The notes: generated by a model from the letters alone, not told the origin. A stretch of DNA of 64,000 nucleotides from Lentzea flava (GCF_014648475.1 NZ_BMRE01000031.1:1-64000), one strand, 5' to 3'; shown: positions 31,231 to 40,017, numbered from the stretch's first letter. Numbers and translations: made by a program.

Positions 31231-31314
31231 TAGCCTTGTGCCATGCGTCGACGACATTGATCTTCAACTGATCTTTCCCGGACCGCTACGGCGTGGGCGT
31301 GGTGCACGCACCTC

Positions 31315-32349
31315 GTGCCGATCTACGCGCTGTACGCGTTGCTCTTCGCCGACAGCGGGCTGTCGGACGCGTCGATCTCCGTGCTGCTCGCGATCTGGTC
31401 GGCCACGGCCGTCGTGTTCGAGGTGCCGTCCGGCGCGATCGCCGACCGGTTCTCGCGGCGGAGCTCGCTGGTCGCTTCCGGTGTGCTGCAGGCGTTCGCG
31501 TATGCCGCCTGGGTGCTCTTCCCGTCGTTCTGGGGCTTCGCGATCGGCTTCGTGCTGTGGGGTCTTGGCGGAACGCTCACCTCGGGTGCGTTCGAAGCCC
31601 TGCTCTACGACGGGTTGGCGGCCAACGGCGACGAAGCGGAGTACGGGCGGCTCAACGCCCGTGTCGACACCATCGAGCTGGTCTCGCAGGTTCCGGTGGC
31701 CGTGGTGGCCACGGTGCTGTTCTCGTTCGGCGGCTACCAGCTGGCCGGCTGGATCTCCGTCGCGATGTGCCTGCTGTCGTCGGTGATCGCGTTGCGGTTC
31801 CCGGAACCTCCGCGCGAATCCGCGGAGCACCAGAGCTACTTCGCGACCCTGCGGACGGGTCTGCGCGAGGCGGTGCCGATCAAACGCGCTGTGATCGCGG
31901 TGGCGCTGGTGTACGCGATCGACGCGTTCGAGGAGTACTTCACACTGCTGGCCAAGGACTGGGCCGTGCCGACGGTGTGGGTGCCGCTCGCGACGATCGG
32001 GGTGCCGTTGCTGGGGGCGGCCGGTGCGTCGCTCGGCGGGCGGTTGCCGTTCCGCGGCTGGGTGCTGTTCGCCTCGGGTGCCGTGCTGATCCTCGCCGCC
32101 GCGCTGGCGGTGCCGGTGGCGATCGTTCTGCTGGGACTGTTCTACGGGCTGTACCGGTTCGTGCTGGTGCAGATCGAGACGGAGCTGCAGCACCGGATCG
32201 AGTCCGAGGCCCGTGCCACGGTGACCTCGGTCGCCGCGATCGGCTCGGAGTTCGTGGCGTTCGCGCTCTACGGACTGTGGGTGCTCGGGTCCGCGTTCGC
32301 GGTCGGTGCGCTGATCCTGGTGGTGGCGTTCGTGGTCCGGCGTCAGTGA
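31315..32349 (+). CDS. MFS transporter with probable loss of its proper start
   Basis: A drug-exporter-like MFS protein, 344 residues from GTG 31315: LVPIYALYALLFADSGLSD, the loop-2/3 motif SGAIADRFSRRSSL, and about ten to eleven helices. Same-frame sequence upstream still reads like protein (SSTDLSRTATAWAWCTHLVP) and would complete the first helix. However, a TGA at 31258-31260 cuts it off from an in-frame ATG at 31243 (ATG, four codons, TGA). No other start codon or ribosome site lies between. The gene may be inactivated by a nonsense change, or it may start at the poor GTG. Confidence 0.75.
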   Translation: MPIYALYALLFADSGLSDASISVLLAIWSATAVVFEVPSGAIADRFSRRSSLVASGVLQAFAYAAWVLFPSFWGFAIGFVLWGLGGTLTSGAFEALLYDGLAANGDEAEYGRLNARVDTIELVSQVPVAVVATVLFSFGGYQLAGWISVAMCLLSSVIALRFPEPPRESAEHQSYFATLRTGLREAVPIKRAVIAVALVYAIDAFEEYFTLLAKDWAVPTVWVPLATIGVPLLGAAGASLGGRLPFRGWVLFASGAVLILAAALAVPVAIVLLGLFYGLYRFVLVQIETELQHRIESEARATVTSVAAIGSEFVAFALYGLWVLGSAFAVGALILVVAFVVRRQ

Positions 32350-32376
32350 GCAGGTAGTGGACGTTGCGGGCCAGCC

Positions 32377-33075
32377 TCACGTTCCGTGCACTGTGGAGTC
32401 TCGCGAAGAGCGGCGGTCGGGCAAGGCTGAACACACGTCCGACAGCAGCTTTTCGACGTCCGCGGGGCTGCCGGCTTTCACGAGCAGGCGGTCGGGATCG
32501 AGCGCGAGCCCGTCGTCGAGACTGGTCGCGAGCACGCCGAGCCTCGGGTTCTCCGCCTGGTCGCGGTACCTGGCGACGTGGTCGGTCCGGTCGGCGAACA
32601 CGAACAGGCCGTCGTCGTGTTCCGCCGCGAGATCGGCGATCTCGGGGGAGTGGCTGCAGGCGTGCCAGAGGTAGGGCCTGGTGGGCCACAACGCTCTGAG
32701 GGTCGCGTAGTTCTCGATGGTCAGCGGCAGGCCGTACTCGATCTCCTTGCCGAACCAGCCGAACACTCTCGCCGTGGTGCCGCGCCCGAGCACCAGATCG
32801 GTCCTGCCGGGGGCGAGCAGGTCGAGCGTCGCGTACTCGGCGGCGATCCGGCGCGGGTCGTTCGTGGTGATCAGCGTGGTGGCGGTGGACAGCCACAGGT
32901 GGGTCGTCCTCGCGGCGATGTGGGCCAGCAGCGTGGCGGGGGAGGACGAGTTGTAGGGCGGGTTGTGGTGCTCGCCGACCGCGAAGACGTCGAAGCCCGC
33001 GTGCTCGGCCGCCACCGCCAGGTCGACGATCTCCAGCGGTTCCAGGTCTCCCGCGGTGAACACGCCGATCTGCAC
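32377..33075 (-). CDS. Short luciferase-like monooxygenase (LLM family)
   Basis: A 232-residue protein of the flavin/F420-dependent luciferase-like family. The N-terminal barrel is clear: VVDLAVAAEHAGFDVFAVGEHHNPPYNSSSP-type strands, TTHLWLSTATTLITTNDPRRIAAEYATLDLLAPGR in two parts, and LVLGRGTTARVFGWFGKE. After residue about 145, RALWPTRPYLWHACSHSPE follows directly where family members have some 60-90 extra residues. The usual length is about 300-350, so this copy has lost an internal part and may be inactive or minimal. GTG 33075 lies 6 bp after the MFS stop, so the two are co-transcribed. Confidence 0.72.
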   Translation of the reverse strand: MQIGVFTAGDLEPLEIVDLAVAAEHAGFDVFAVGEHHNPPYNSSSPATLLAHIAARTTHLWLSTATTLITTNDPRRIAAEYATLDLLAPGRTDLVLGRGTTARVFGWFGKEIEYGLPLTIENYATLRALWPTRPYLWHACSHSPEIADLAAEHDDGLFVFADRTDHVARYRDQAENPRLGVLATSLDDGLALDPDRLLVKAGSPADVEKLLSDVCSALPDRRSSRDSTVHGT

Positions 33076-33080
33076 GACGG

Positions 33081-34190
33081 TCAGTGTGCTCGTCTGAGCG
33101 CGAGCGTCCAGAGGCACCCCGCCGCGGCCAGCGCGCCGCCGGTGACGAGAGCGGCCGGGATGCTCGCGTTCGCGACCAGGCCGAGCAGGATCGGGCCGCC
33201 GCCGAGGCCGATGTCGATGAACGCGCTGGCGGTGCCGGACGCCGCGCCCCGCTGGTGTGGTGCGGCGGTGGCGAAGACGGCGGCGAAGAACGCCGGGGTG
33301 CTGAACGTGACGCCGATGCCCAGCACGACGCTGCCCGCGACGAGGGTGTGCGGCAGGGCGGTGAGGATCATGCCGAGCGCGATGACCGCCAGGGCGGCCG
33401 CGCCGAGGGTGAGCGGTGGCAGGCGGTCCGGGATCTTGGCGAACACCACCCTCGACACGACGACCGTGGCGCCGTAGAGGAACAGCGGCAGGCTGGTGTT
33501 CTCGAACCCCTCGTCCTGGGCTCTGAGTGCCGCGAACGCGAGAAAGCCGCCGATCGCCGCCAGCGACGTGCACAGCGCGATGCTCGGCGGAACGGCCGGG
33601 CGGTGGATCAGCTTGGTGTTCGTGGTGGTGGGTGTGCCGGTTTCGCCGATGAACACCGAGGCGACGGCGGCTGCCACGCAGAGGGCCCCGGCGGTGAGCC
33701 AGGCGGTGGGGAACGACCGCTGCGCGAGGACTTCGCCGAGCGGCGGGCCCGCGGCCAGGCCCAGGTAGAGGCCGAGCGAGTTGAGGCTGAGGGCCTCGCC
33801 GAGGCGGTCGGGCGGTGCGATGTCGACGAGGGCGGCGAACCCGGCCACGAAGAACGCGGCCTCGGCGACACCCAGCAGGAGTCTGAGCGCGATGATCATC
33901 GGGAGGCCGGTCGCCAGTGCGGTGAGGGCGAGGCTGAGTGCGGCCAGCGCGGCGCCGCCCACCAGGAGCGGTCTTCGTCCGATGCGGTCGGCCAGGCGAC
34001 CCGCGAACGGGCGGAGCAGCAGCGCGGAGACGGCGAAGGCGCCGAACGCGAGGCCCGCCGCGGCTTCGGACTCGTGCAGCGGGCCCGTGACGTACAGGGG
34101 CAGTGCGTAGACCGCGATGCCGATCGCGGTGAAGTAGCCCAGGTCAGCGGCGGTGAGCAGGGCGAAGCGCGGGGTCAGCAGGCGCGCCAT
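33081..34190 (-). CDS. MFS exporter
   Basis: A 369-residue major facilitator protein with about twelve helices. Features are LTAADLGYFTAIGIAVYALPLYVTG (helix 1), the signature loop FAGRLADRIGRRPLLVGGAAL, and RLLLGVAEAAFFVAGFAALVDIAPPDRLGEA (helix 4-5 region). ATG 34190 (MARLLTPRF) is preferred over the open extension to 34238. It is transcribed towards the luciferase-like gene, 6 bp apart, and is divergent from the secreted carboxylesterase. The substrate is unknown. Confidence 0.85.
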   Translation of the reverse strand: MARLLTPRFALLTAADLGYFTAIGIAVYALPLYVTGPLHESEAAAGLAFGAFAVSALLLRPFAGRLADRIGRRPLLVGGAALAALSLALTALATGLPMIIALRLLLGVAEAAFFVAGFAALVDIAPPDRLGEALSLNSLGLYLGLAAGPPLGEVLAQRSFPTAWLTAGALCVAAAVASVFIGETGTPTTTNTKLIHRPAVPPSIALCTSLAAIGGFLAFAALRAQDEGFENTSLPLFLYGATVVVSRVVFAKIPDRLPPLTLGAAALAVIALGMILTALPHTLVAGSVVLGIGVTFSTPAFFAAVFATAAPHQRGAASGTASAFIDIGLGGGPILLGLVANASIPAALVTGGALAAAGCLWTLALRRAH

Positions 34191-34273
34191 CGCACCAGGG
34201 TGCGCCCGGACCGCCGGTCTCGCCAGGCGACTGTCCAAAAGGGGTTGCGCCCGTCGTTAGGTTGATCGGCGAC

Positions 34274-35716
34274 ATGCGTTCACCCTCGACAATTCTGATC
34301 GCGGCCGTTCTCGTCGCCGCAAATGCTGTTCCCGCCCAGGCCGCGGGAACCACCGTCCGCACCGACACCGGATTCGTGTCGGGAACCGTCATCCACGCCC
34401 AGCGCAGCTTCCAGGGCATCCCGTTCGCCGCGCCGCCGGCCGGGCAGAACCGCTGGCGCGACCCGCAGCCCGTGCAGCCCTGGCAGGGCGTTCGCGACGC
34501 GACACGGCCAGGGCCCCGCTGCGCGCAGGACGCCGGGCTCGGCAGTCCGGCGAGCGACGCCGAGGACTGCCTGTACCTCAACGTCACCACACCGGCGGGT
34601 GCCGTCAACCGACCGGTCATGGTCTGGCTCCACGGCGGCAGCTTCACCAGCGGCGCCGGGTCGGACTACGGCGTGGACCAGTTGGTGCGCAACGGTTCTG
34701 TCGTCGTCACCGTCAACTACCGGCTCGGCGCGTTCGGGTACTTCGGGTTCCCCGGGCTGCCGGGCTCCGGCGCGTTCGGGCTGAAGGACCAGCAGCAGGC
34801 GCTGGAGTGGGTGCGGCGCAACATCAGGCAGTTCGGCGGCAACCCGCACAACGTCACGTTGTTCGGCGCGTCCGCGGGCGGCCTGTCGACGTGCGCGCAG
34901 CTGACCTCGCCGCGCACCAGGAACCTCTTCCACCGCGCGATCATCCAAAGTGGACCGTGCCAGCTCGGTCTGCCCGCGGGGGAGAACCAGGTCCAGCACG
35001 TCTGGGCGAGCCGCGCCGACGTCGAGCAGGCCGGGGCGAAGGCGCCGCACGGGTGCGCCGACGTGCAGTGTCTGCGGCAGCTGAGCGTGCAGCAGGTCAA
35101 GGCGTTGACACCGCTGTTCTCCTCTCCCGCCTACGGCACGGAGGCGTTGCCGGAGAACCCGATCATGGCGCTCAGGGAAGGCCGCTTCCACCACGTCCCG
35201 GTGCTCGCCGGCACCACGCGTGACGAGCTGACGGTGTTCGTGGCGATGTTCTACCCACCGCTCGACGCAGCAGGGTACGAGCAAGCTCTCACGCAGAGCT
35301 TCGGGGCCGCCAAGGCGAAGCAGATCCTCGGCGTCTACCCGCCGAAGGGCGGCGACGAGAGGAAACAGCTCTCGAACGTCCTCACCGCGATGACGTCGAC
35401 GTGCACGACCGACGAGCTCAGGACCCTGACCGGGGCGTTCGGCTACGAGTTCGCCGAGCCCGAACCGCCGATGATCTTTCCGGGCATGCCGGAGTTCGAC
35501 TACGGCGCGTACCACGGGTCGGAGCTGCCGTTCGTGCTGCGATACGGCGACGTCACGCTCAACGACGCGCAGCGGACGCTGTCGGACGAGATGGTGCGGG
35601 CGTGGACCCGGTTCGCGCAGACCGGACATCCCGGCTGGGCACGGCGCGACGTCCGGCTGTTCGCGAGCGAGCCGGTCGCACCGGCGGACCACCGGTGCGA
35701 CCTCTGGGGCTCCTAG
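34274..35716 (+). CDS. Secreted type B carboxylesterase
   Basis: A 480-residue secreted alpha/beta hydrolase of the carboxylesterase/cholinesterase family. The signal is STILIAAVLVAANAVPAQAA. The mature enzyme has FQGIPFAAPPAGQNRWRDP, the EDCLYLNVTTP block, the oxyanion loop VMVWLHGGSFTSGAG, and the nucleophile elbow NVTLFGASAGGLSTC (Ser near residue 200). Acid and His parts of the triad lie in the second half (AGTTRDELTVF and EFDYGAYHGSELPFV). ATG 34274 was chosen. The next gene follows after 28 bp. Confidence 0.9.
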   Translation: MRSPSTILIAAVLVAANAVPAQAAGTTVRTDTGFVSGTVIHAQRSFQGIPFAAPPAGQNRWRDPQPVQPWQGVRDATRPGPRCAQDAGLGSPASDAEDCLYLNVTTPAGAVNRPVMVWLHGGSFTSGAGSDYGVDQLVRNGSVVVTVNYRLGAFGYFGFPGLPGSGAFGLKDQQQALEWVRRNIRQFGGNPHNVTLFGASAGGLSTCAQLTSPRTRNLFHRAIIQSGPCQLGLPAGENQVQHVWASRADVEQAGAKAPHGCADVQCLRQLSVQQVKALTPLFSSPAYGTEALPENPIMALREGRFHHVPVLAGTTRDELTVFVAMFYPPLDAAGYEQALTQSFGAAKAKQILGVYPPKGGDERKQLSNVLTAMTSTCTTDELRTLTGAFGYEFAEPEPPMIFPGMPEFDYGAYHGSELPFVLRYGDVTLNDAQRTLSDEMVRAWTRFAQTGHPGWARRDVRLFASEPVAPADHRCDLWGS

Positions 35717-35744
35717 GTAATTTGGAGCTCCTGGAGGTGGTTGT

Positions 35745-36497
35745 TTGTTCCGGTTGCTGGAGACCGCCGTCCGCATCGAGCCCCTGGAGGGCGCCGGGCT
35801 CACCAACGTCCTGCACCTCGTGACGCTGGCGGACGGGCGCAAAGCCGTGCTGCGGCGACCGAAGGTGGCCCGCGACCTGCCGAAGTTCGTGGTGCCCGGC
35901 GCGCCCGCGATCCTCGCCCAGAACGCACGCGGCGACGTGCTCGTCGAGTACGTCGAGGGCAGGACGCTCGCCGAGGCGTTACCGGTGTCCGACGAGGTGT
36001 GGGCGCGGATCGGCAGGGCGTTCCGGGTGATCCACCAGATCGGCCTGCTGCACAACGACGTGAACCTCCACAACATCATCGTCGGTGAGCACACGGCCAC
36101 GCTGATCGACTGGGACAACCCTGGCCAGGGCAACCCGCTCGACGAGCTCGCCGCGTTCGAGGAGCACCTCTACCTGCACGGAACCGCACTGCCGCAGGCG
36201 TTCTGGACCGGCTACGGCCACACGCCGGACCTGAACCTGCTGAGGACCCACCGCATCGCGGGCTGCATCGGCTGGCTCGCGAGCGAGGACTGGCAGGAGT
36301 GGGAGGACGACGGCACGTTGCCGGAGCGCAAGAAGGAGATGGTCCGGAACTGGCGGAAGCTGCTCGCGCGGTGGCTCGCCGACCAGTTCCGGACCGATTT
36401 CGTGGAAAGCGGGCTAGCGGCTGAGGTTGCGGTACTTCAGCACCGACAGCGGCCAGAAGATCGCCACGAACACGGCGGGCCACAGCACGGCCAGTAG
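35745..36497 (+). CDS. Aminoglycoside phosphotransferase-fold kinase
   Basis: A 250-residue small-molecule kinase-fold protein. The N-lobe has LTNVLHLVTLADGRKAVLRRP (ATP lysine), the catalytic loop is GLLHNDVNLHNIIVGE (Asp near residue 105, Asn +5), and the metal motif is TLIDWDNPG. The TTG start at 35745 follows GGAGG by about 8 bp. The last 28 residues (after FVESG) are antisense to the 3' end of the convergent permease gene and look unnatural; the frame passes through a CTAG at 36413-36416 where the neighbour stops, so an ancestral stop may have been lost. The substrate is unknown, and this is not evidence of drug resistance. Confidence 0.78.
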   Translation: MFRLLETAVRIEPLEGAGLTNVLHLVTLADGRKAVLRRPKVARDLPKFVVPGAPAILAQNARGDVLVEYVEGRTLAEALPVSDEVWARIGRAFRVIHQIGLLHNDVNLHNIIVGEHTATLIDWDNPGQGNPLDELAAFEEHLYLHGTALPQAFWTGYGHTPDLNLLRTHRIAGCIGWLASEDWQEWEDDGTLPERKKEMVRNWRKLLARWLADQFRTDFVESGLAAEVAVLQHRQRPEDRHEHGGPQHGQ

Positions 36498-37193
36498 CAG
36501 CGAGTGCTGCGCCGCCCACGAGTCGCCGCCGACGCCGGGGTTGCCGAACAGCTCCCGTGCGGCCGCGACCGTCGACGACAGCGGGTTCCACTCGGAGACG
36601 GCCCGCAGCCAGCCCGGCATCAGCTCCGGCGAGACGAACGTGTTCGCGAACATCGTCAGCGGGAACAGGAACATCCACGACGCCTGCGCCGCCTCCGGCT
36701 TGACCAGCAGGCCCAGGTAGATGCCGACCCACACCAGCGCGAACCGCAGCCAGAGGAACAGCGCGAACGCCGCCAGCGCATTGAGCAGTCCGTCGTGGAA
36801 CGACCAGCCGATCACCAGGCCGCACAACGCGAGCACCAGCAGTTCGAGCGACGAGTTGACCAGGTCGGCGATGCTGCGCCCGGCCACCACCCCGGTCTGC
36901 GACATCGGCGAGGCGCGGAACCGGTCCGTCACGCCCCGGTCGGCGTCCATCGAGACCATCATCAGCGTGGTGCCGACGCCGAACGCGATGGTCTGGCCGA
37001 ACATGCCCGGCAGCAGGAACTCGATGTAGTCACCGCCGCCGAAGACGTTCATCGCGCTGCCGAACACCAGCCCGAAGATCAGCACCGAGATGATCGGGTA
37101 GGCGAGGTTCGCGAACACCCTGACCGGTTCGCGCAGCCAGTGGATGAGGTCCCGCTTGGCGACCACCCACGAGTCGATCACGGCGTACCTCAT
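36414..37193 (-). CDS. ABC-2 type permease (DrrB-like)
   Basis: A 259-residue membrane subunit with six helices, typical of daunorubicin-type exporters. Visible features are the N-terminal SWVVAKRDLIHWLREPVRVF, YIEFLLPGMFGQTIAFG, the EAA-like DADRGVTDRFRASPMSQTGVV loop, and FLFPLTMFANTFVSPELMPGWL near the end. The start overlaps the ATPase stop (ATGA at 37190-37193), so the two are translationally coupled. A divergent TetR gene with operator controls the pair. Confidence 0.92.
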   Translation of the reverse strand: MRYAVIDSWVVAKRDLIHWLREPVRVFANLAYPIISVLIFGLVFGSAMNVFGGGDYIEFLLPGMFGQTIAFGVGTTLMMVSMDADRGVTDRFRASPMSQTGVVAGRSIADLVNSSLELLVLALCGLVIGWSFHDGLLNALAAFALFLWLRFALVWVGIYLGLLVKPEAAQASWMFLFPLTMFANTFVSPELMPGWLRAVSEWNPLSSTVAAARELFGNPGVGGDSWAAQHSLLLAVLWPAVFVAIFWPLSVLKYRNLSR

Positions 37194-38128
37194 GCGCGCA
37201 CCTCCGCCCGGTGTCCGGTGATGGCCAGGAAGACCTCGTCCAAAGTGGGCCTGCGCAACGCGATGTCCTCCGCCTCGACACCCCGCGACGCCAGCCCCGA
37301 CGTCACCCGCGTCAGCGCGGCCACCCGGTCGGTCACCGCCGCGCTAACCCGGAAGCCGTCCGGGTCCACCTCGGCGTCGTGCCCGAGCACCTCGCGCACG
37401 ACCGGCAGTTCCTCGGACGTTCTGACCACGACCTCGATCCGGTCGCCGCCGAGCCTGGACTTGAGCTGGTCCGGCGTTCCCTGCGCGGCCACGCGGCCGG
37501 TGTCCAGCACGACGATCTGGTCCGCCAGCTGGTCGGCCTCGTCCAGGTACTGCGTGGTGAGCAGGACCGTGGTGCCCTCGGCGACGACCCGCTTCACCTC
37601 CCGCCAGACCTCGCCGCGGTTGCGCGGGTCGAGGCCCGTCGTCGGCTCGTCCAGGAACAGCACCGACGGCCGCATGATGAAGCTCGACGCCAGGTCCAGG
37701 CGCCGCCGCATGCCGCCCGAGTAGTGCTTGGCGCGCTTGTCCGCCGCGTCGGTGAGCCCGAACTGCTCCAGCAGCTCGTCCGCCCGCGCCTCGGCCTGGC
37801 GGCGCGAGAGGTGGTAGAGCCGCCCCCACATCACCAGGTTCTCCTTGCCGGTCAGCACGTCGTCGACGGTGGACTGCTGTCCGTTCAACGCAACCTGACT
37901 GCGCACCTGAGGCGCCTCGCGGGCCACGTCGAAGCCCGCCACCTCCGCGCGGCCGCCGTCCAGGCGCAGCAACGTGGCCAGGATGCGGACCGCCGTCGTC
38001 TTGCCGGCGCCGTTCGGGCCGAGCAGCCCGCACACCGTTCCCGCCGGCACGGCCAGGTCGAACCCGTCCAGCGCCGCCTTCTGGTCGAACCTCTTGCGCA
38101 GGCCTTCCGCGAACACCGCGTGCCCCAC
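37190..38128 (-). CDS. ABC exporter ATPase (DrrA-like)
   Basis: A 312-residue ATPase of the DrrA type, energising an ABC-2 exporter. Walker A is GPNGAGKTT near 38, Q-loop VALNGQQSTVDDVLTG, signature YSGGMRRRLDLASSF, Walker B LFLDEPTTGLDP, and switch LLTTQYLDEADQLAD. The C-terminal about 90 residues (GGDRIEVVVRTSEELPVV to LRRPTLDEVFLAITGH) are the DUF4162-like tail of DrrA proteins. It starts 33 bp from the palindromic operator used by the divergent TetR. Confidence 0.93.
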   Translation of the reverse strand: MGHAVFAEGLRKRFDQKAALDGFDLAVPAGTVCGLLGPNGAGKTTAVRILATLLRLDGGRAEVAGFDVAREAPQVRSQVALNGQQSTVDDVLTGKENLVMWGRLYHLSRRQAEARADELLEQFGLTDAADKRAKHYSGGMRRRLDLASSFIMRPSVLFLDEPTTGLDPRNRGEVWREVKRVVAEGTTVLLTTQYLDEADQLADQIVVLDTGRVAAQGTPDQLKSRLGGDRIEVVVRTSEELPVVREVLGHDAEVDPDGFRVSAAVTDRVAALTRVTSGLASRGVEAEDIALRRPTLDEVFLAITGHRAEVRA

Positions 38129-38142
38129 GACTTCACCCCCGT

Positions 38143-38175
38143 GTGTACAAAGTAAGCAGAGTGTACGTTGTACAC
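38143..38175. promoter_or_regulatory. TetR operator region between DrrAB-like genes and tetR
   Basis: A perfect inverted repeat GTGTAC-GTT-GTACAC occupies 38161-38175. The same half-site, GTGTACAA, occurs at 38143-38150, so arms GTGTACAA/TTGTACAC also pair over 33 bp. GTGTAC-type palindromes are usual for TetR regulators of drug-exporter operons. The site lies in the 92-bp divergent promoter region. Confidence 0.75.
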
Positions 38176-38220
38176 GGCACTAGGATTCACACGCAAGGCA
38201 GCTGTGAACGAGGGGGCTGG

Positions 38221-38973
38221 GTGAAGCAGGACGACCGGAACCGCAGCGTGCGCCTGTTGTGGGAGCCGGACGCACAGGTGACGCGGGAGCCGAAAGCCGC
38301 CCTGAGCAGGGCGCGCGTGGTCGAGGCCGCCATCAAGGTCGCCGACGCCGAGGGCATCGGGGCGCTGACCATGCGCCGCGTCGCCGAGACCCTGGGCTTC
38401 ACCACCATGTCGCTGTACCGGCACGTCCCCGGCAAGTCCGAGCTGCTCGACCTCATGGTCGACGCCGTGTGGGGCGAGACCGAGCACACGCCGAAGGGTC
38501 CGTGGCGCGCGGGCCTGGAGTTCTACGCGCGGCAGATGTGGTCGATGTACCGCGCTCACCCGTGGTTGCTGCAGCTCACCAACGCGCGGCGGATGCCGGG
38601 CCCGAACGCCATGACCCGCCAGGACGCGGCGTTCGCGGTGGTTTCCGAGCTGGGGCTGAAGCCGGAGGAGATCGTGGCCGTCGTGACGACGGTCGGCCAG
38701 TTCGTCGCCGGCGTCGGCAGGACGATGGCCGACCGGGTCCTCGCCGAACGGGAGACCGGGGTGAGCGAGGAGGACTGGTGGAACGACCGGGACGAGCTCT
38801 GGGAGCACTTCACCCCGGAACGGCTGCCGATGATGACGCACATCTGGACCACCGGCGGGTACGAACGGCCGTTGGACGAGTTCGAGTTCGGCCTTGCTCG
38901 GGTGCTGGACGGTCTCGAGGTGTTCATCTCCGCAGAGGATCGGCCGGTAGTTCGTCGAGAGACGTGCCTGTAG
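38221..38973 (+). CDS. TetR-family regulator with TetR_C domain
   Basis: A 250-residue repressor. The DNA-binding domain is at about 28-75: LSRARVVEAAIKVADAEGIGALTMRRVAETLGFTTMSLYRHVPGKSEL in two parts, with recognition helix TTMSLYRHV. The long C-terminal domain (WRAGLEFYARQMWSMYRAHPWLLQL, then TTVGQFVAGVGRTMADRVLAE) is the tetracycline-repressor-type ligand pocket. GTG 38221 follows GAGGGGG; the open upstream frame crosses the operator. It is divergent from the DrrAB-like exporter, its probable target. Confidence 0.9.
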   Translation: MKQDDRNRSVRLLWEPDAQVTREPKAALSRARVVEAAIKVADAEGIGALTMRRVAETLGFTTMSLYRHVPGKSELLDLMVDAVWGETEHTPKGPWRAGLEFYARQMWSMYRAHPWLLQLTNARRMPGPNAMTRQDAAFAVVSELGLKPEEIVAVVTTVGQFVAGVGRTMADRVLAERETGVSEEDWWNDRDELWEHFTPERLPMMTHIWTTGGYERPLDEFEFGLARVLDGLEVFISAEDRPVVRRETCL

Positions 38974-39179
38974 CCATACGAGACGACTTGAGCCGCCGAT
39001 CGAGTGAAATGCCCAGCTCAGACAGCCCATGAACGGTAGTTGCGCGGTTACGTAATGCCATTGTTATGAGCGGACAGAATGAACTCGTTCGCGAGCTGAA
39101 CCGACCACTCCTATCTCCGCGTTTTCCCGTATGACACCGTTTCGCCGCGGGGGTCGAATCGGGACGACGAGGAGGTCGT

Positions 39180-39950
39180 ATGACAGCTGGCGCGCACGAC
39201 GCGGTCACCCTTGGCTGCTACGCGCTCGGCGTTCTGGACGCGCACGAGAGTCTCGGCGTGGAGCAGCACCTGAAGGGCTGTCCGCCCTGCCGTGCGCAGG
39301 TCGCCGACTTCCACCGGATCCGCATGGTGCTCGACGAGGTGCCTCGCGAGGCGTTCCTGCACGAGCTCGAAGCCGACCTGCCCAAGCCGTCGGACCTGGT
39401 GCTGCAGCGTGCGCTGCGGCAGATCCGGCACGAGTCCGCCATTCCGCAGCCGCGGGTGGCGGCTCCGCAGCCGAGAGCCAGCCCGCCGGCGGTGGAGGAG
39501 CTTCCCGAACCGCAGCACGCCAAGTCCCGGCGCTGGCCGGGCTACCTCGCCGCCGCGGCAGTCGCCGCGGTGGTCGCGTTCGGGGGTGGTGCCGTGTTCA
39601 TGCAGAACCAGTCACCTGGATCGAGCACGACGGCCACTCCCTACACGGGTGAGGCGACGGCAAGCGGGGGGATCAGGATGGTGGCGGAGATGACGCAGTC
39701 GTCGCAGGACCGCTACCTGGTCAAGGCCGAGGTCATCGGCCTGCCGGCCGCGCAGAAGTGCAAGCTGATCGTGGTCGGGGTGGACGGCTCGAAGACCGAG
39801 GCCGACTCCTGGATCTCGTCCGAGAAGGCGAAGGTCGAGGGCGCCAACAGGTCGGGCATGGTGAGTGTCCCGCCGGAGAAGGTGAAGTCGGTCGTGGTCG
39901 AGAACGCCGAGGGCAAGACGTTCGTGGCGGCGAACCTGCAGAAGAAGTAG
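39180..39950 (+). CDS. Zinc-finger (ZAS) transmembrane anti-sigma factor, orphan
   Basis: A 256-residue membrane anti-sigma factor. The cytoplasmic N-terminus has the ZAS motif H30-x3-C34-x2-C37 in VEQHLKGCPPCRAQVADF. A Pro-rich linker leads to one membrane helix (YLAAAAVAAVVAFGGGAVFM, about 121-140). The extracytoplasmic domain (about 165-256: RYLVKAEVIGLPAAQKCKLIVVG) resembles the RskA C-terminal beta domain. ATG 39180 follows GAGGAGG. No ECF sigma gene adjoins it; the 206 bp upstream (38974-39179) holds no gene I can see. A terminator follows at 39966. Confidence 0.87.
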   Translation: MTAGAHDAVTLGCYALGVLDAHESLGVEQHLKGCPPCRAQVADFHRIRMVLDEVPREAFLHELEADLPKPSDLVLQRALRQIRHESAIPQPRVAAPQPRASPPAVEELPEPQHAKSRRWPGYLAAAAVAAVVAFGGGAVFMQNQSPGSSTTATPYTGEATASGGIRMVAEMTQSSQDRYLVKAEVIGLPAAQKCKLIVVGVDGSKTEADSWISSEKAKVEGANRSGMVSVPPEKVKSVVVENAEGKTFVAANLQKK

Positions 39951-39965
39951 GGGGCAGAACGGACA

Positions 39966-40000
39966 AAGGGGCCCGGATTCCACTGGAATCCGGGCCCCTT
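39966..40000. terminator. Bidirectional terminator
   Basis: A perfect 17-bp palindrome (AAGGGGCCCGGATTCCA, 39966-39982 with 39984-40000) lies between the convergent anti-sigma and NicO-like genes. A T-containing tail (TTGCTTACATT) follows on the plus strand and TTTGTCC on the minus strand. Confidence 0.85.
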
Positions 40001-40017
40001 GCTTACATTGATGTAAT

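Noticed and set aside
35745..36497. Aminoglycoside resistance gene
   Set aside because: The APH fold covers many small-molecule kinases, and nothing here indicates an antibiotic substrate.
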